A stretch of DNA of 64,000 bases. It comes from Erodium maritimum. Taxonomy: Eukaryota > Streptophyta > Magnoliopsida > Geraniales > Geraniaceae. A model generated the notes under the pieces. That model saw only the letters and a list, made by a program, of their open reading frames with translations. It ran no database searches and was not told the DNA's origin. The position numbers and the translations under genes are program-made. The DNA is taken from NCBI GenBank assembly GCA_963921825.1, contig OY997594.1, positions 39,364,557 to 39,428,556 on the forward strand, written 5' to 3'. This document shows, one piece after another, positions 20,171 through 32,547 of this stretch (its first letter is position 1; the number at the start of each line of letters is the position of its first letter).

Positions 20171-20785
20171 TGAAGAGTTGGGTACACTACCCTTGTTCTT
20201 CTTCAGATTATCTTTATATTTCTTGTAGTTCCTCTTCCAATGACCAACCTCATTGCATTAATGGAAAACCGAGTCTGTTGGGGTTGGAAATTGAGTGTAC
20301 TTGGGCCTTGGCTTTGACTTGGGCCTTAAACCCATAGGAGCCACATGACCCTTTCCTTGCCTACCCCATTCCTCTTGAAGTCAGTTCTTTTTTTGATAAT
20401 CAGAACATCCTTAGGATTACCCTTAATGCTCTTCTTAGCAGTTTGAAGCATCCCATGCAAATCTGAAATGGTCTTTACCATATTATGCATATAGAAGATC
20501 ATGATGAAACCATGAAATTCATCAGGAAGTGACTGGAGAAGAATGTCTGTAGCCAACTCCCGTTCTAACTTAAAACCGAGTCTCTCACGATGCTCAATAA
20601 AACCCTTCATCTTAAGCACATGAGGGCTAACACTCTTCCTAGAGGGCATCTTGCATGACATGAGATTCTTGACGGTATTAAACCTTTCAATCCTGGCCTT
20701 CTCTTGAAACATTTTCTTGAGTTGAACCATCATGTCATACACATCCTCCTCCATCAGTTGCTTCTGGAGATCAAACTTCATGGAA

Positions 20786-23700
20786 CCAAGTGTAATAACC
20801 ACTCCCGGTCAACGCCAGTCAAACCTTCGAAACACAGGAAAATTTAAAAATTTTGAGCAGACACTGAATTGAACCGGAATTGGACCCCGAGGGTCATACC
20901 GGACTTAAGTTGACCCCGTTATCGACCAAAGTGAGTTCCGGGGGACTCAGGGCAACTTTCTGATCAGTTTGGAAAATGTTGACTTTTCGTTGGAAAAGTC
21001 AACCGAGCGACGTTTTGGTCCATTCGAGGACCGTTTTGGATCCAAAAAGCTTAGCCGTCGTCGTAGCGGACTTAGTTGAGCCGTTTCCTTGTAGCCCGTG
21101 AAGTTTCGTAATTTTTGGGAAAAAGTGCCCGTTCGGGGCCCGAAACGTCCGATTTTCGCGAATCTGATTGGAAAATATCTAATAGATATTTTCCAAAAGG
21201 TGTGGGACCCACCTTGCCACTTGTCCAAAAAGTGGTGGTGTTAGTTTTGGGGGAAAATAAAGATGAAGCCATATGGGTGGCCGGCCACTCATTTTAAAAG
21301 AAAAAAAAAAGAGAAAATGTGTTAGTTTTTAGAAAGAGAAAGAAGAGAGAAGAAAGGGAGAGAAGGAGAAGAAGAAAAGAGAGGAGCTAGGGCTTGGAGG
21401 GGCACTATTCACGTCATCCATCCATTGGATCGTCTCAAGGCAAGGAGGAATCGAACTCCCCTCGTCCTCCTCTACGGTATACACCAAACCGATTCTCGTT
21501 TTGATTAATTTTGGAAGTTAGGGTTTATGTAAAACTATTAGGTTAAGGTTGTTTTGATGTTGGGGAAGTGTTGGAGACGTTTTGGAGACGTTTGGAGGTG
21601 AAGGAGAACGTTTTCCGGTGACCGGAAGCTCGGGAGGAGCTCCGGCCACCGTGGGTGGTGGCCGGCCGGCCATGGGGTGGCTGGCCGGAGCTGGGACCAG
21701 CCACCACCATGGTGGCCGGGCCCCAAATTGAGCCCTAGCGCCCACGGCCAAGGTGGCCCGGGTGGGGCCCATGTGCTCGGGTGATCGGGTTTTGTGTTCG
21801 GGTGTTCTAGAACGTTCCCCAGACCATTTATCCACAACCGAATAAAAAATTGGAATTAAAATGAGACGATTGTAATTATCGGGTTTAGAAACTTGAAACG
21901 GTAATTAATTGACTCGGAAGTCGGAATTCGATTATGTCAAGTACATTGGGAATTTTTGGAGCCCCGGAAGGGCATTTACAAAACCCGGGCAGATTCGCCA
22001 TGTCGGGCGAATCGGGCCTTTACGGGTCCCTTATCGACAATGTCGAGTATTTGGGGAGTTTGGGAGTGATCGACATTGTCGGGGTTAAGTTTGGGCATCG
22101 AGTTTAATGATTTTCAGTTTATTCCTGTGAGTTATTAAGTGCCTTAAAATTGTGTTCTTTTAGATCGTGCCGCGGACCGAGGCAAGGGAAAGCTGGGTGA
22201 GTGACTGAGATCACACCGGAGCTTGTTGGTTGGCCCTTTGGAGAACACGCACGAGGTAGGGAAAAGTAGCCGGATCTCGGCCCTGACTAGGGAAAGTTAA
22301 CAGTAGAAATGCATGTGACACTGGGGTGTCGTGGGTTAAGTAGGTTTATCGAATATTGGAAAGGCATGATACGGGAACGTAGCGAATAATAGAAAAGCAT
22401 GTGACACTTAGTGGTGTCGTAGGAGCAGAGAACTTATCGATGTTAGAATTATTGGAGGCATATGACCATTCCCGGAGGTTGATTGTGAAAACGTTGATAT
22501 TAGGACTGTTGGAGGCATTGATTATGCCAGAGGTTGTTTGTGTATTTGTGTCTTGGGTGGCCATGAGAGCCCGTGTTTTACTGTTGTGTCTTGGGTGGCC
22601 ATGAGAGCCCGTACTTTACTGTTGTGTCTTGGGTGGCCATGAGTGCCCGTGTTTTACTGTTGGTGTTTTGGGTGGCCATGAGTGCCCGTGGGGTTGTTGA
22701 ACCCGTGTCTTTACCTTTGGTGTTTTGGGTGGCCATGAGTGCCCGTGGGGTTGTTGAACCCGTGTCTTTACTGTTGGGGTCTTGGGTGGCCATGAGTGCC
22801 CGTGGGGTTGTTGAACCTGTGTCTTTACTGTTGGTGTCTTGGGAGGCCGTGAGTGCCTGTGGGTTGTTGAACCCGTGAGTTACTGTTGGTGGTTTTGAGT
22901 GGCCGTGAGTGCCCGTGGGGTTGTTGAGCCCTTGAGTTACTGTTGGTGGTTTTGAGTAGCCGTGAGTGCCCGTGGGGTTGTTGAGCCCGTGAGTGCCCGT
23001 GGGGTTGTTGAGCCCGTGAGTTACCGTTGGTGTATCTTGGGAGGTCGTGAGTGCCTGTGGGGTTGTTGAGTCCGTGTTTTACGGTTGGTGTCTTGGGTGG
23101 CCATGAGTGCCCGTGGAGTGCTGAACTTGTGTTGTTGCTGTTGTTGAACTTTGTTTGTGGTTGTGATTGTGATTGTGGTTACCTGAGGTTGGGGGCCCGC
23201 TTCATGAAACGGGGGTCCACGAGCACACGCGTCTGCATGTTCAGACGGGGTAGGGGGCCGCCCGTCAAGAAAGGGGTCCTGGCCGCGCGTGTGTGGTTTG
23301 GGGTTGTGAGCGTTCTTTGGCTGGCCTAACCGAGTTAGAGTCTCGGGAGGTTGCGATCGTTCTTTGGCACTGAGCAGCTGGCAGGAATGCGATCCTTTGT
23401 GATCTTGTTTGGTGTGCGATCCTTTGTGATCTTGTTTGGTGTTGCGTAGTTTTCTGTCGCGTCTTTGGAGGTTGTCGTGATCGTTGTGTCGGGTCTACTT
23501 TACGTGTCAGATTGTTGAGTTGGTCAAGGAAGGTAACAGTGGGCGTGTGTCAGTCGGAGTACTTGGGTTGGGGATAGTGTTCCCCGGTGTTGAGTTTATT
23601 GTTGGTGTTACCGGCATTGTCTGCTAATTATGCCGTAGTCAGTCTGTTATCCGTGGTGGTGAGCGAGCGCTCACCCCTAGCTGCTTTTCCTACAGGTACC

Positions 23701-23950
23701 ATTCGCAGGCTGGACTAGGTGAGCTTCTGAAGCTTGAAGAGCTAGGAGCGGGATTCTGGGTTTATTTTGAGTCTAGCGACGTATACCATGTTTTTGTCCA
23801 CTTGTTGGGACTGATTTTGAGTTGTAAATATTATTTTGTTGAACAAATGGTGATTTTAAAGTGATCTATGAAAAGGGTTTCAAAATGTTTTATTATTTTA
23901 AATGTCGCGTCCCGAGTTCGGTTTACTAGAAATTGGGGCGTGACACCAAG
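20786..23950 (+). mobile_element. Solo family C gypsy LTR with TSD CCAAG
   Basis: LTR 20791-23945 (3155 bp), TGTAATAACC ... GGGGCGTGACA, with CCAAG at 20786-20790 and 23946-23950. It is inserted in copia D gag. It shares the GA-rich tract (21315-21385), hairpin arms GATTCGCC/GGCGAATC (21992-21999 and 22006-22013), minisatellite block (22545-23130) and the duplicated GCGATCCTTTGTGATCTTG (about 23389-23430) with 2321-5489. It contains no gene. Confidence 0.95.
22545..23130 (+). repeat. LTR minisatellite block in the solo family C LTR
   Basis: About ten units with TCTTGGGTGGCCATGAGTGC or the TTTTGAGTGGCCGTGAGTGC variant plus GGGGTTGTTGA(A/G)CCCGTG. Equivalent to 3980-4512 in the first LTR but with a different order of short and long units. 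Open frames across it are repeat translations. Confidence 0.85.
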
Positions 23951-24203
23951 CATTATACAAGTGAAATCAATAAAGTCATTGAAATGTTTGGTCCAACCAT
24001 CTCTAATGGCTTTCGAAGCATTTGAGGCTGGTTCCTCAGGAACTGGCTCATCCCGGATATACTCTTTTCTTTCCTCCCTGAGAACAATTCTCAAGTTTCT
24101 GGCCCAATCTAGAAAATTTGTCCCATTGAGCTTATTCTTCTCAAGGATCGATCATATCGATAAAATATGTGCATTGTTTGAAGACATGATCTACAATAGA
24201 TAG

Positions 24204-25371
24204 ATATGCAAAGTCATTCTCACAAATATAAAACAATCAACCCTTAATTGTATCTTAGGGATACATTTTGAAAACCAAGATCCATATTGAATTCCACTTA
24301 CAGTAAGCGTGGGCTTAATCACCCCAAGTGGAATTAATTAGGTAGGTAACTCTTTACCAATTGCATCATTATGCAACTCTTTAATAGAATAAACACATCA
24401 TATGTGTTGGCACAAATATTATCTAATGCCTTAGGTCCAAAACCTTTTTGTAAAACCTAGATAAGTTCAACCATATCCGGACATGCAACTTAGACTCTTA
24501 TGTGCACCACACGCGTAGGCATAACCTACACATAGCAGCCTAAAGTTAAATCCATGCTATCAAATTTAAACGACTATGTGCACCATGCGTTGGCATAACC
24601 TACACATAGCAATTTAAAGTTTAATCCATCTAACTTAGGCAATTGTGTGCACCATGCTTAGGCATAACCTGCACACAACGATCTAAGGTTCGATAAGTGC
24701 TTAATTCATCCTATCTAACTTAGATAACTATGTGCACCACGCGTAGGCATAAACCACACATAGATCTAAGCTTCGACAAGTGGACAAATATGGAAAGCAT
24801 CTCACCGACTTAATATTTAGTTTAGGGTTGATTTCACCTTATTGTATCATATACAAAAGGTCCATATGTATCACATACAAACGTCTAAGCACATTAACAA
24901 CAAATAAGTCATGCAATACCATGCATAAGCAGAAAAGTAAACGTGTCATAGCATAACCCATTACTAAGTTGGTCTTCATAAGCCCATATGAAGACCAAAG
25001 GTCAATCCTACGGGTGAAACAAAAACAAGCCTTCAAGAGAACTCTTTATCTTGAACCTCCAACTTTGAGTTCCACCTCCCACTTACTTTCTTGACCTTCC
25101 TTCAAGAACTTGCCCCTTTTGGGAAAAACACTATCTTTGACTTCTCTTGTTAAAAAGAACTTATTACAATAAAATAACAACACACTGGCCGTATTTAGAT
25201 TACAAACCCAAATAAAATAAAAGCAAGCAAATTGGTTGGGATGGGCTATGCTATTCACCATGCATCAAACAACACACATACAATATCAACATATCATATG
25301 GAACAAGTTATCGTACCTCCGAGTAAACAATTTACTAAACGACAATTGTAGAACCTCTAAAGGGGTCAAGG
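24204..25371 (-). other. Leader remnant of copia D with ~75-bp repeats; 5' LTR missing
   Basis: Noncoding AT-rich sequence between the gag start of D and the point where satellite resumes. At about 24495-24770 four imperfect repeats share TATGTGCACCA(C/T)GCGTAGGCATAACC(T)ACACATAG and AATCCATC-type parts, at 60-90 bp spacing. I found no TGGTATCAGAGC-type primer site and no LTR before 25372. The two short open frames near 24839-25261 show no recognisable motif. Confidence 0.6.
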
Positions 25372-28025
25372 TACTATAGTTTGAAGCCCAAACGGTGTCG
25401 GATTGGGTTCCCAAATAGGTGGGGTACTTTAATAGGCGCATCTACAAGTACACACAAATAGAGGCTCATTCAAGTCCTTTAAGGGACTTAAAAAGACAAT
25501 TTGTCATTCCTACTAATTTCTAACATACTATATAGTATGTGTAGACACAACTATTTTGTTGAAAGCCCAAACGGTGTCAGATTGGATTCCCACGATAGGT
25601 GGGGCATTTTAATAGGCATTTCTATAAGTACCCACAACTAGAGGCTCATTCGAGTCCTTTGAGGGACTCAAAAAGATATTTTTCAATCCTACTAATTTCG
25701 GACACACTATAGTATGTCTAGATATGACTATTTTGTTGGAAACCCAAACGGGTTAGGATTGGGTTCCCACGGTAGGAGGGGTAATTGAATAGGAATATCT
25801 ACGTGTACCCACAACTAGAGGCCCATTTGAGTCCTTTCAAGGACTCTTAATGACAATTTGGGCTTCCTAGTGTTGTGTGATGTACTATAACATATCGAGT
25901 TAAGACTATTTTTTTGGAAGCCCAAAAGGTCTCATATTGGTTTCCCACGGTAGGTGGGATACTTTAATAGGGATTTCTACGAGTACCCACAATTAAAGGC
26001 CCATTCGAGTCCTTTGAGGGACTCAAAAAGACAATTTGTCAATCCTACCAATTTGTGACATACTATATAGTATGTCTAGATATGATTACTTTCTTGGAAG
26101 CCCAAACAATCTCGGATTGGGTTCACACGGTTGGTGGGTTAATTTAATAGGCATATCTACGTGTACCCACAACTAAAGCCCATTCGAGTTCTTTGAAGGA
26201 CTCTAAACAACAATTGTGATTCTTGGTGATTTGTGACATAATATAATATATCGAGATGAGAATAATTTGTAGGAAGCCCAAACAGGCTCGGATTGGGTTC
26301 CCACGGTAGGTGGGGTACTTTAATAGGCCTATTCACGTGAACCCACAACTAGAGCCCCATTCGGGTCCTTTCATGTACTCTAAAACCCTATTTTTGATTC
26401 CTTGTGATGTGTGACGTACCATAGTATATCGGTATGAGACTACTTTATTGGAAGCCTAAATTGTCTCGAATTGGGTTCCCATGGTAGGTGGTCTACTTCA
26501 ATAGGCATACCTACAAGTACCGACATAGAGGCCCATTCTAGTCCTTCGAGGGAATCTAAAAGGCAATTTATCATTCCTACTAATTTTTGTCATACAATAG
26601 TTTGTCTAGATAAGAAGATTTTGTTAGAAGCCCAAACGGGCTCAGATTGGGTTCCCACAGTTGGTGGGGGACTTTAATAGGAATATCTACGTGTACTAAC
26701 AACTAGAGTCCCATTCGAGTCCTTTCAAGGAATCTAATAGACAGTTTGTAATTCCTAGTGATATGTGGCGTATTATACTATATCGAGTTGAGACTATTTT
26801 GTTGTTAGCCCAAACGGGCTCGAATTGGGTTCCCACAGTAGGTGAGATACTTTAATAGGTATTTCTACGAGTACCCACAACTAGAGGCCCATAGGAGTCC
26901 TTTGAGGGACTAAAAAAGACAATTTGGCAATCCTACTAATTTCTGACATAATATAGTACGTCCAGATAGGATTATTTTGTTGGAAGCCCAAACGGTGCTA
27001 GATTTGGTTCACACGGTGGTGGCATACTTTAATAGGCATTTCTATGAGTACCCACAAATAGAGGCCCATTCGAGTGTTTTGAGGGACTCGAAAAGACAAT
27101 TTGTCAATCCTGCCAATGTCTAGATATGATTATTTTGTCTGAAGCCCAAACAATCTCGGATTGGGTTTCCACAATAGGTGGGGTAATTTATCAGGCATAT
27201 CTATGTGTACCCACAACTAAAGCCCAATTCGAGTCATTCCAAGCACTCTAAATGAGAATTTGTGATTCCTAGTGATGTGTGATGTAATATAATATATCAA
27301 GATGAGACTACTTTTTTGGAAACCCAAACGGGCTCATATTGGGTTTCCATGGTAGGTGGGTTACTTTAATAAGCATATATATGAGTACACACAACTAGAG
27401 ACCCATTCGAGTTCGTTGAGGGACTCAAAAAGAAAATTTCTCATCCCTGCTAATTTCTGACATATTATAGTATGTCTAAATAACACTATTGTGTTGGAAG
27501 CATAATCGGGCTTGGATTGGGTTCCCACGGTTGGTGGGGTACTTTAATAAGCATATCTACGAGTACCCATAAATATCCAGGTGTACACAAAACTAGTACT
27601 CCATTCAAGGACTCTAAAAGTCTACTTCTAACTCCTAGTGATGTGTAATGTACTATAGTAGATCGAGATGAGACTATATTATTGGAAGCCCAAACGGTCT
27701 CGGATTAGGTTCCCACGGTAGGTGGAGACTTTAATAAGCATATCTACGAGTACCCATAAATAGAGGCCCATTCGAGTCTTTTGAGCGACTTAAAAAGACA
27801 ATTTGTCTTTCCTACCAATTTCTAACATACTATATAGTATGTCTAGATAAGACTATTTGTAGGAAGCCCAAACGGGCTCGGATTGGGTTCTCATGGTTGG
27901 TGCGACACTTTAATAGGCCTATCTACTTTTACCCACAACTAGAGCCCCATTCGAGTCCTTTCACAGACTCTAAAATCCTACTTGTGATTCCTAGTGATGT
28001 GTGACGTACTATAGTATATCAAGAT
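25372..28025 (+). repeat. ~178-bp satellite array, second block
   Basis: Resumes mid-monomer (GTACTATAG then TTTGAAGCCCAAACGG) after element D. The monomer is the same as at 5490-10284, with spacing near 180 bp at 25426 and about 25606. Both subtypes occur. Irregular monomers are present (for example a shortened one near 27110-27125 and a partial duplication near 27570-27600). I did not detect the 203-bp variant monomer here. Confidence 0.92.
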
Positions 28026-29603
28026 TGTTGGGTCTCAAGGTCGTGGACAAAATAAAAATGAAACGCAGTGAAAATTAATCACGAGTCACTCGAGAAGAAG
28101 CTACCAATTATTGGAAAACAAGACTGAAAGTTCAGAAAGAGTTTGTGTGCATTACCTTCTTGTTTAGATGAGAATTGAGAAGAAGAACACCAAACTTTGG
28201 ACTGATTGTGCCCCTTGGACGCCTACGTATCCTTAACGGAATCAAAGACGACATAGTTCTTGAGTCTGTACACTCAAGAACATGCAACAATGGAGCTTGC
28301 TCCTCTTAGGGGTGTTCGGCCAAGGTGCGAGAGAGGATGAAGCTGTTGTGAAAAATTTCCCCAAGTCCTTGCATGTATGGAAATGCCAACACTCTTGCAT
28401 GTAGAGTTAAGTGGATTGTGTCATCTCACTTAGTACTCATAAAGAGCAAAGTGTCCATGCAAAAAATGCAAGATGGACTTTATAAATTATGTTAGTTTAT
28501 TAATTAGTGGAAAGTGGGTCCAACCCACTTTGATGAACAAAACTATTAGTCAACGTTTGACCTTTAGTTCTTATTGGGCCTAGGCTATATGGGCCGGCCA
28601 TGGGTCTCTCCAAGAGAGCTCATGCCGAACCCATCATGTCCTAGCCGTCCACTATGGCAATTCCCGACACGACCCCTCAAAGCCAAGCTATGTTGCGTTC
28701 TTTTCGAGTTTACAAACCTTGAGTGTGAGCCTTAGGTCTACGCATGTCGGTATGATCAATGTAAAGTCCAACTTTACTTTATCTTACCCTATTGGCAACT
28801 AACGAGACTTATTTTAGGAGGACACTGCATAACGAATCGATCCTGTCGATTCTGACCTTTCCGTCGTCCTTGTCATTGTTCTTTTATCTCCGATATCCTG
28901 ATTGAAATATGGCACCCAGCTTCCATCCTTATTATTCTCAATCAATGTTCCTTGATATGTGAGATGACTGAATAATGATACCCAACATCATGTGTATGAC
29001 CATGCTTTTCTTTCAGTCACTCTCGAGCAAGCGGCCGTGAACAAGATATCTTACCCATACGGTAATATGAGGGATAAATCTCTTAGCCGTCTCTCGTGTC
29101 ACTCATGTAGTAATTCCCCAAGCCAATCGTAGCTGTCACGCAAGCCCATTGACGGTACAACGTTAGGCTTTCAGGTCAAACTCAGTTGTGTATTGCATAG
29201 CTACCATAGAGACTCCTCGGTCTAAGGATACTTGACAAGCTACGACTCTGAATATGTTTATTATCTATGGAACATATTAAGGTCGGGTCGTCCAATATCA
29301 TGTCGCACATGATATCTATGATCAGACTCCGCAACGCATTCCTATGACTAATAGAACGTAAGCCATCAAGAGTCATCTTTCAAATTAGTCGCTTCTAGTG
29401 AGGACTATTGACTAGGGACCTTATCGAGTGTGATCCATCTTGATCTATGGTTCTATTCGCATTGTGGGCATAGATCGGAAACACACACGATATATTACTT
29501 CAACACTTACGTAATATGAAAAACCGCTTTATTACATTGCCAATTATGATATTTACATTTGGACGTTTATGATCGGACTACGGGCACTAAGACTAAAAAA
29601 GAT
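28021..29603 (-). mobile_element. Second solo family E copia LTR, TSD AAGAT
   Basis: LTR 28026-29598 begins TGTTGGGTCTCAAGG (plus-strand reading) and ends CACTAAGACTAAAA, where CTAACA is expected; the terminal CA looks mutated to AA. AAGAT flanks both sides (28021-28025, 29599-29603) and the satellite continues with GAGACTACTTTGTTGGAAGC. It is more diverged from E than the LTR at 10285-11975 and about 120 bp shorter. Confidence 0.9.
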
Positions 29604-30394
29604 GAGACTACTTTGTTGGAAGCCGAAAAGGTCTCGGATTGTGTTCCCACGATACGTGGGTACTTTAATAGGCATACCTACTAGTACTGACAAATAGAGG
29701 CCCATCCGAGGGACTCTAAAAGACAATTTATCATTCCTACTAATTTTTGTTATACTATAGTATGTCTAGATAAGAATATTTTGTTGCTAGCCCAAACAGG
29801 CTCGAATTGGGTTCTAAGGTAGGTGGGGGACTTTAATAGGAATATCTACGTGTGATCACAACAAGACCACCATTCGAGTCCTTTCAAGGACTCTAATAAA
29901 CAATTTTTCAATCCTATTAATTTTTGATATACTATAGTATGTCTAGATAGGACTATTTTGTTGGAATCCCAAACGGGCTCGGATTAGGTTCCCACGGTAG
30001 GTGGGGTAATTTAATAGGCATATCTACGTGTACTCAGAACTAGATCCCCATTTGATTCCTTTCAAGGACTCTAAATGAAAATATGTGATTCTTAGTGATG
30101 TGTGACATAATATAATATATCAAGATGAGACTACTTTGTTGGAAACCCGAATGGGCTCGTATTGGGTTCCCACGGTAGGTACGACAGTTTAATAGGCATA
30201 TCTATGAGTACACACAACTAGAGGCCCATTCGATTCCTTTAAGGGACTCCATAATACAATTTTTAATTCCTAATAATTTCTTACATACTATATTATTTTT
30301 TGATATGATTATTTTGTTGGAAGCCAAAACGGGCTCGGATTGGGTTCCTACGATAGGTGGGGTACTTTAATAGGATATCTACATGTACCCACAC
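29604..30394 (+). repeat. ~178-bp satellite array, third block
   Basis: Four to five forward monomers following the solo LTR, with the usual TTTAATAGGCATATCTACG and GGAAGCCCAAACGG landmarks. The last forward monomer breaks off at about 30391 after TACATGTACCCAC. Confidence 0.9.
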
Positions 30395-30550
30395 GTATGT
30401 TAGAAATTAGTAGGAATGAAAAATTGTCTTTTTGAGTCCCTTAAAGGTCTCAAATGGGCCTCTAATTGTATGTACTTGTAGATGTTCCTATTAAACTACC
30501 CAACCTACCGTGGAAACCTAATACTAGACTATTTGGGCTTTCAACAAATA
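30395..30550 (-). repeat. Inverted satellite monomer at the array end
   Basis: From about 30395 the sequence is the reverse complement of the monomer: TTAGAAATTAGTAGGAATG, TTGTCTTTTTGAGTCCCTT, CTATTAAACTACCCAACCTA and TTTGGGCTTTCAACAAA. It is most like the CCTACTAATTTC subtype. After about 30550 satellite identity is lost. Confidence 0.88.
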
Positions 30551-31838
30551 GGGAGGTCAAAATGTTAAATCAATAACAGGAAATTATGGCATAGTGTTGT
30601 TTATTCATCCCGAGTCAAGATTAGGCTTTAATCCCCTTAAAGCTTATGTCTTAATTCATACTACTGTTGGTGCATATGCTCAAAAGAAAAACAAACAGAG
30701 AATAGGAGAAGATTTCTTCCAATTCTACATGATGGAAATCGATTCAATTCTTATTCTACCAATTTAAGAAGACAGAATGTGCTTGTCTGAAAGTATGGGG
30801 GATAGCCCGATCGATAGGCCAACTCTTCTGGCAGACAACCTACGACCATTTTCCTCGGGAGCGTTATCAAAGTTTGGCACATTTAATTTTAAGGAGACGA
30901 ATGTAAAGTTGGCGTCTGAAGTTAATGCAAGCAGGAATATAGAGACCTAACACATTTAATTTGGAGATGCAGTTTTTAATAAGATTCATGTCATGATTGG
31001 AATCAGATTCATAAGAAAATAAGAACAATAAACTTGGATTCAACACTGAAAACTGAAATACATAGCAGGACAACCCAAACCGGTCCTTTTCTTATCTATT
31101 TTATCAAATAGTTTATATACTAAGGCTAAGAAGAACAATCATCAAAATAATGCCCAACCCTAGAAATTGCTAGCTATATATACCTACCCTAGTACTCTCC
31201 ACCACCGAATGCACCAGCTTGTCTCCTCCTCCATTCTCGCACATCAGATTGGGACCATAGAATTGAGGATGAGGATCAAGCTTCAGCCAAACCGTGTACT
31301 TGCATAATACCCAAACGTTGTTGTTTCTAACTTTTGTTACTTACCCTAAACGACGACATAGCCCCAACTCCTCTTACTCTCCTTTTGTAGCTAATGAGAA
31401 TCCTAACAAACCATTCCCTATAGAACAAGCTTGTCCTCAAGCTTGATGGCTGGGCTAGATCTTCAGATATGAACACCGAAGAAACACTTCAATGTCTGCA
31501 TCCCTATTTCCTTGTTGTTCAAACTCCCTGTTTGTGATTGCATTTACTTTCATGCTAGCATACTGTCCGAAAGTGGCAACAATTCAAAATAAGTTACAAC
31601 CATGAATTTCCAACCATGTATGAAAGTTCATGAGCAACCTCCTTCTATCCAAATCGTACAATTTGAGAACATGTCCTATTCCACGAAGTGATATTTCTTG
31701 AAACGGACACAGAGCATTTGGAACACCTTCGAAAAGTTCAAGGGCTCTTCCATCATCTATGAACCAATAGATATGAGCAAGTATGAATTACAGGTAGGCA
31801 ATTTGTCTGCCTTTCCTCCTCTCTCTTAATTGGCACCA
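30551..31838. other. Unassigned stretch; possible minus-strand gypsy LTR remnant
   Basis: No open frame with recognisable motifs. A candidate LTR on the minus strand runs 30665-31408 (TGTTGGTGCATATG ... GAATCCTAACA in plus reading). It is flanked on the right by sequence that, on the minus strand, reads IKLEDKLVL-stop at about 31413-31450. An LEDK motif near the end of pol, just before a purine tract, is common in plant gypsy elements (recalled feature). The flanks do not show a matching duplication. The alternative is that part of this belongs to the 5' region of the LINE that follows. Confidence 0.35.
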
Positions 31839-32547
31839 ATGAAAGTCCTCTCTTGGAATCTGAGAGGACTTTCCTCCTCTCAAAAGAAGAGAAACTCTAG
31901 CTGACGTGCTCCACTAGCAAGCTCCTCAGCTAGTGTTTATTCAGGAGACCAAAGTAGATAAAGTCTCAACATCTTTTTTGAGAAGCTGTGGAGGCTGGGG
32001 GTGGGATTTCAAATTTATGCATGTTATAGGAAGTGCATGGGGTATTATCACTGCCTGGAAAGGCAATGATTTCAACTTTCAGGATTCAAAGCCTGTTGAT
32101 GGAACCTTGGTATGGTGGGGGACTATTATCTCACTTAACACAAAGTGTTGTCTTATAAATGTATATGCTCCAAATTCTTTCTCTGAAAGAAGATCCCTTT
32201 GGAGAAGCTTATTATCTGAATTATCATCTTTAGAGCTTGAGACACTGATTTTAATTGAGGGTGATTTTAGTGCTACTGTGTCAGTTGCTGAAAGAGCTAA
32301 TCCAGGATCAAATGAAGCTGGAAGAACCTCATTTCTAAATTTTATTCTTCAAGCATATTTGATTGATCTTCCTCTCTCTGGTGGCAAGTTTACTTGGTTT
32401 GGTCCTGGTTCCAAAGCCTCAAGGCTTGATAGGTTTCTAGTCTCATCAGATTTCTTGGCTTCTTATCCTCAATTAACTGAAGTTTGTCTCCCAAGATGCA
32501 TGTCAGATCATAAACCTATCACAATCTCCAATCCTATTATTGACTAG
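31839..32547 (+). pseudogene. LINE endonuclease domain
   Basis: The first Met at 31839 starts MKVLSWNLRGLSSSQKK, the typical beginning of a plant LINE ORF2, but stops and a frame change follow within about 75 bp. The main frame (31933-32547, 204 residues) then carries FIQETKVD, WGIITAWKGN, INVYAPN, GDFSAT (110-115), WFGPGSKASRLDRFLVS and MSDHKPI (190-196). The endonuclease/exonuclease/phosphatase fold normally has GDFNA; here Asn is Ser (residue 113), a change at a metal/phosphate-site residue. The SDH motif is retained. The frame ends at a TAG at 32545-32547 where RT-linker sequence follows, so this copy is not functional. Confidence 0.88.

Larger units (their letters stand above)
20326..24203 (-). 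pseudogene. gag of copia D, split by a 3.2 kb solo LTR
   Basis: Two pieces flank the insertion at 20791-23945. The N-terminal piece (24094-23951 and a little upstream) includes LRIVLREERKEYIRDEPVPE and IDFTCIMLG. The C-terminal piece (20790-20326) includes YDMMVQLKKMFQEKARIERF, LMSCKMPSRKSVSPHVLKMK, FIEHRERLGFKLERELATDI and KTISDLHGMLQTAKKS. The same order is found in copia E gag (50427-51113): KEYVLDQAIPEEP, CIMLG, LLSCKMSAGVSVGSHVLKMK, KTISELHGMLVTAEKN. Apart from the insertion, long stretches of frame remain open. The zinc knuckle expected downstream is not clearly preserved. Confidence 0.82.
12121..25371 (-). mobile_element. Decayed Ty1/copia element D, minus strand, with three nested insertions
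   Basis: 3' LTR on the left (12121-13582 plus 16401-16713), then the interior read on the minus strand: RNase H remnant, RT piece, integrase pieces, GAG-pre-integrase piece, gag (20326-20790 and 23951-24203), and a leader up to 25371. No 5' LTR or primer site is found before satellite resumes at 25372, so the 5' end is deleted. Nested inside are a solo family C LTR in the 3' LTR, a hAT element in the polypurine tract, and a second solo family C LTR in gag. Many stops and frame breaks make this the oldest coding element here. Confidence 0.85.

Noticed and set aside
31430..31450. CAAGCTTG pair near 31430-31450 as a regulatory inverted repeat
   Set aside because: CAAGCTTG is itself palindromic, so the pair is also a direct repeat, and it reads as the LEDK end of a gypsy pol on the minus strand.
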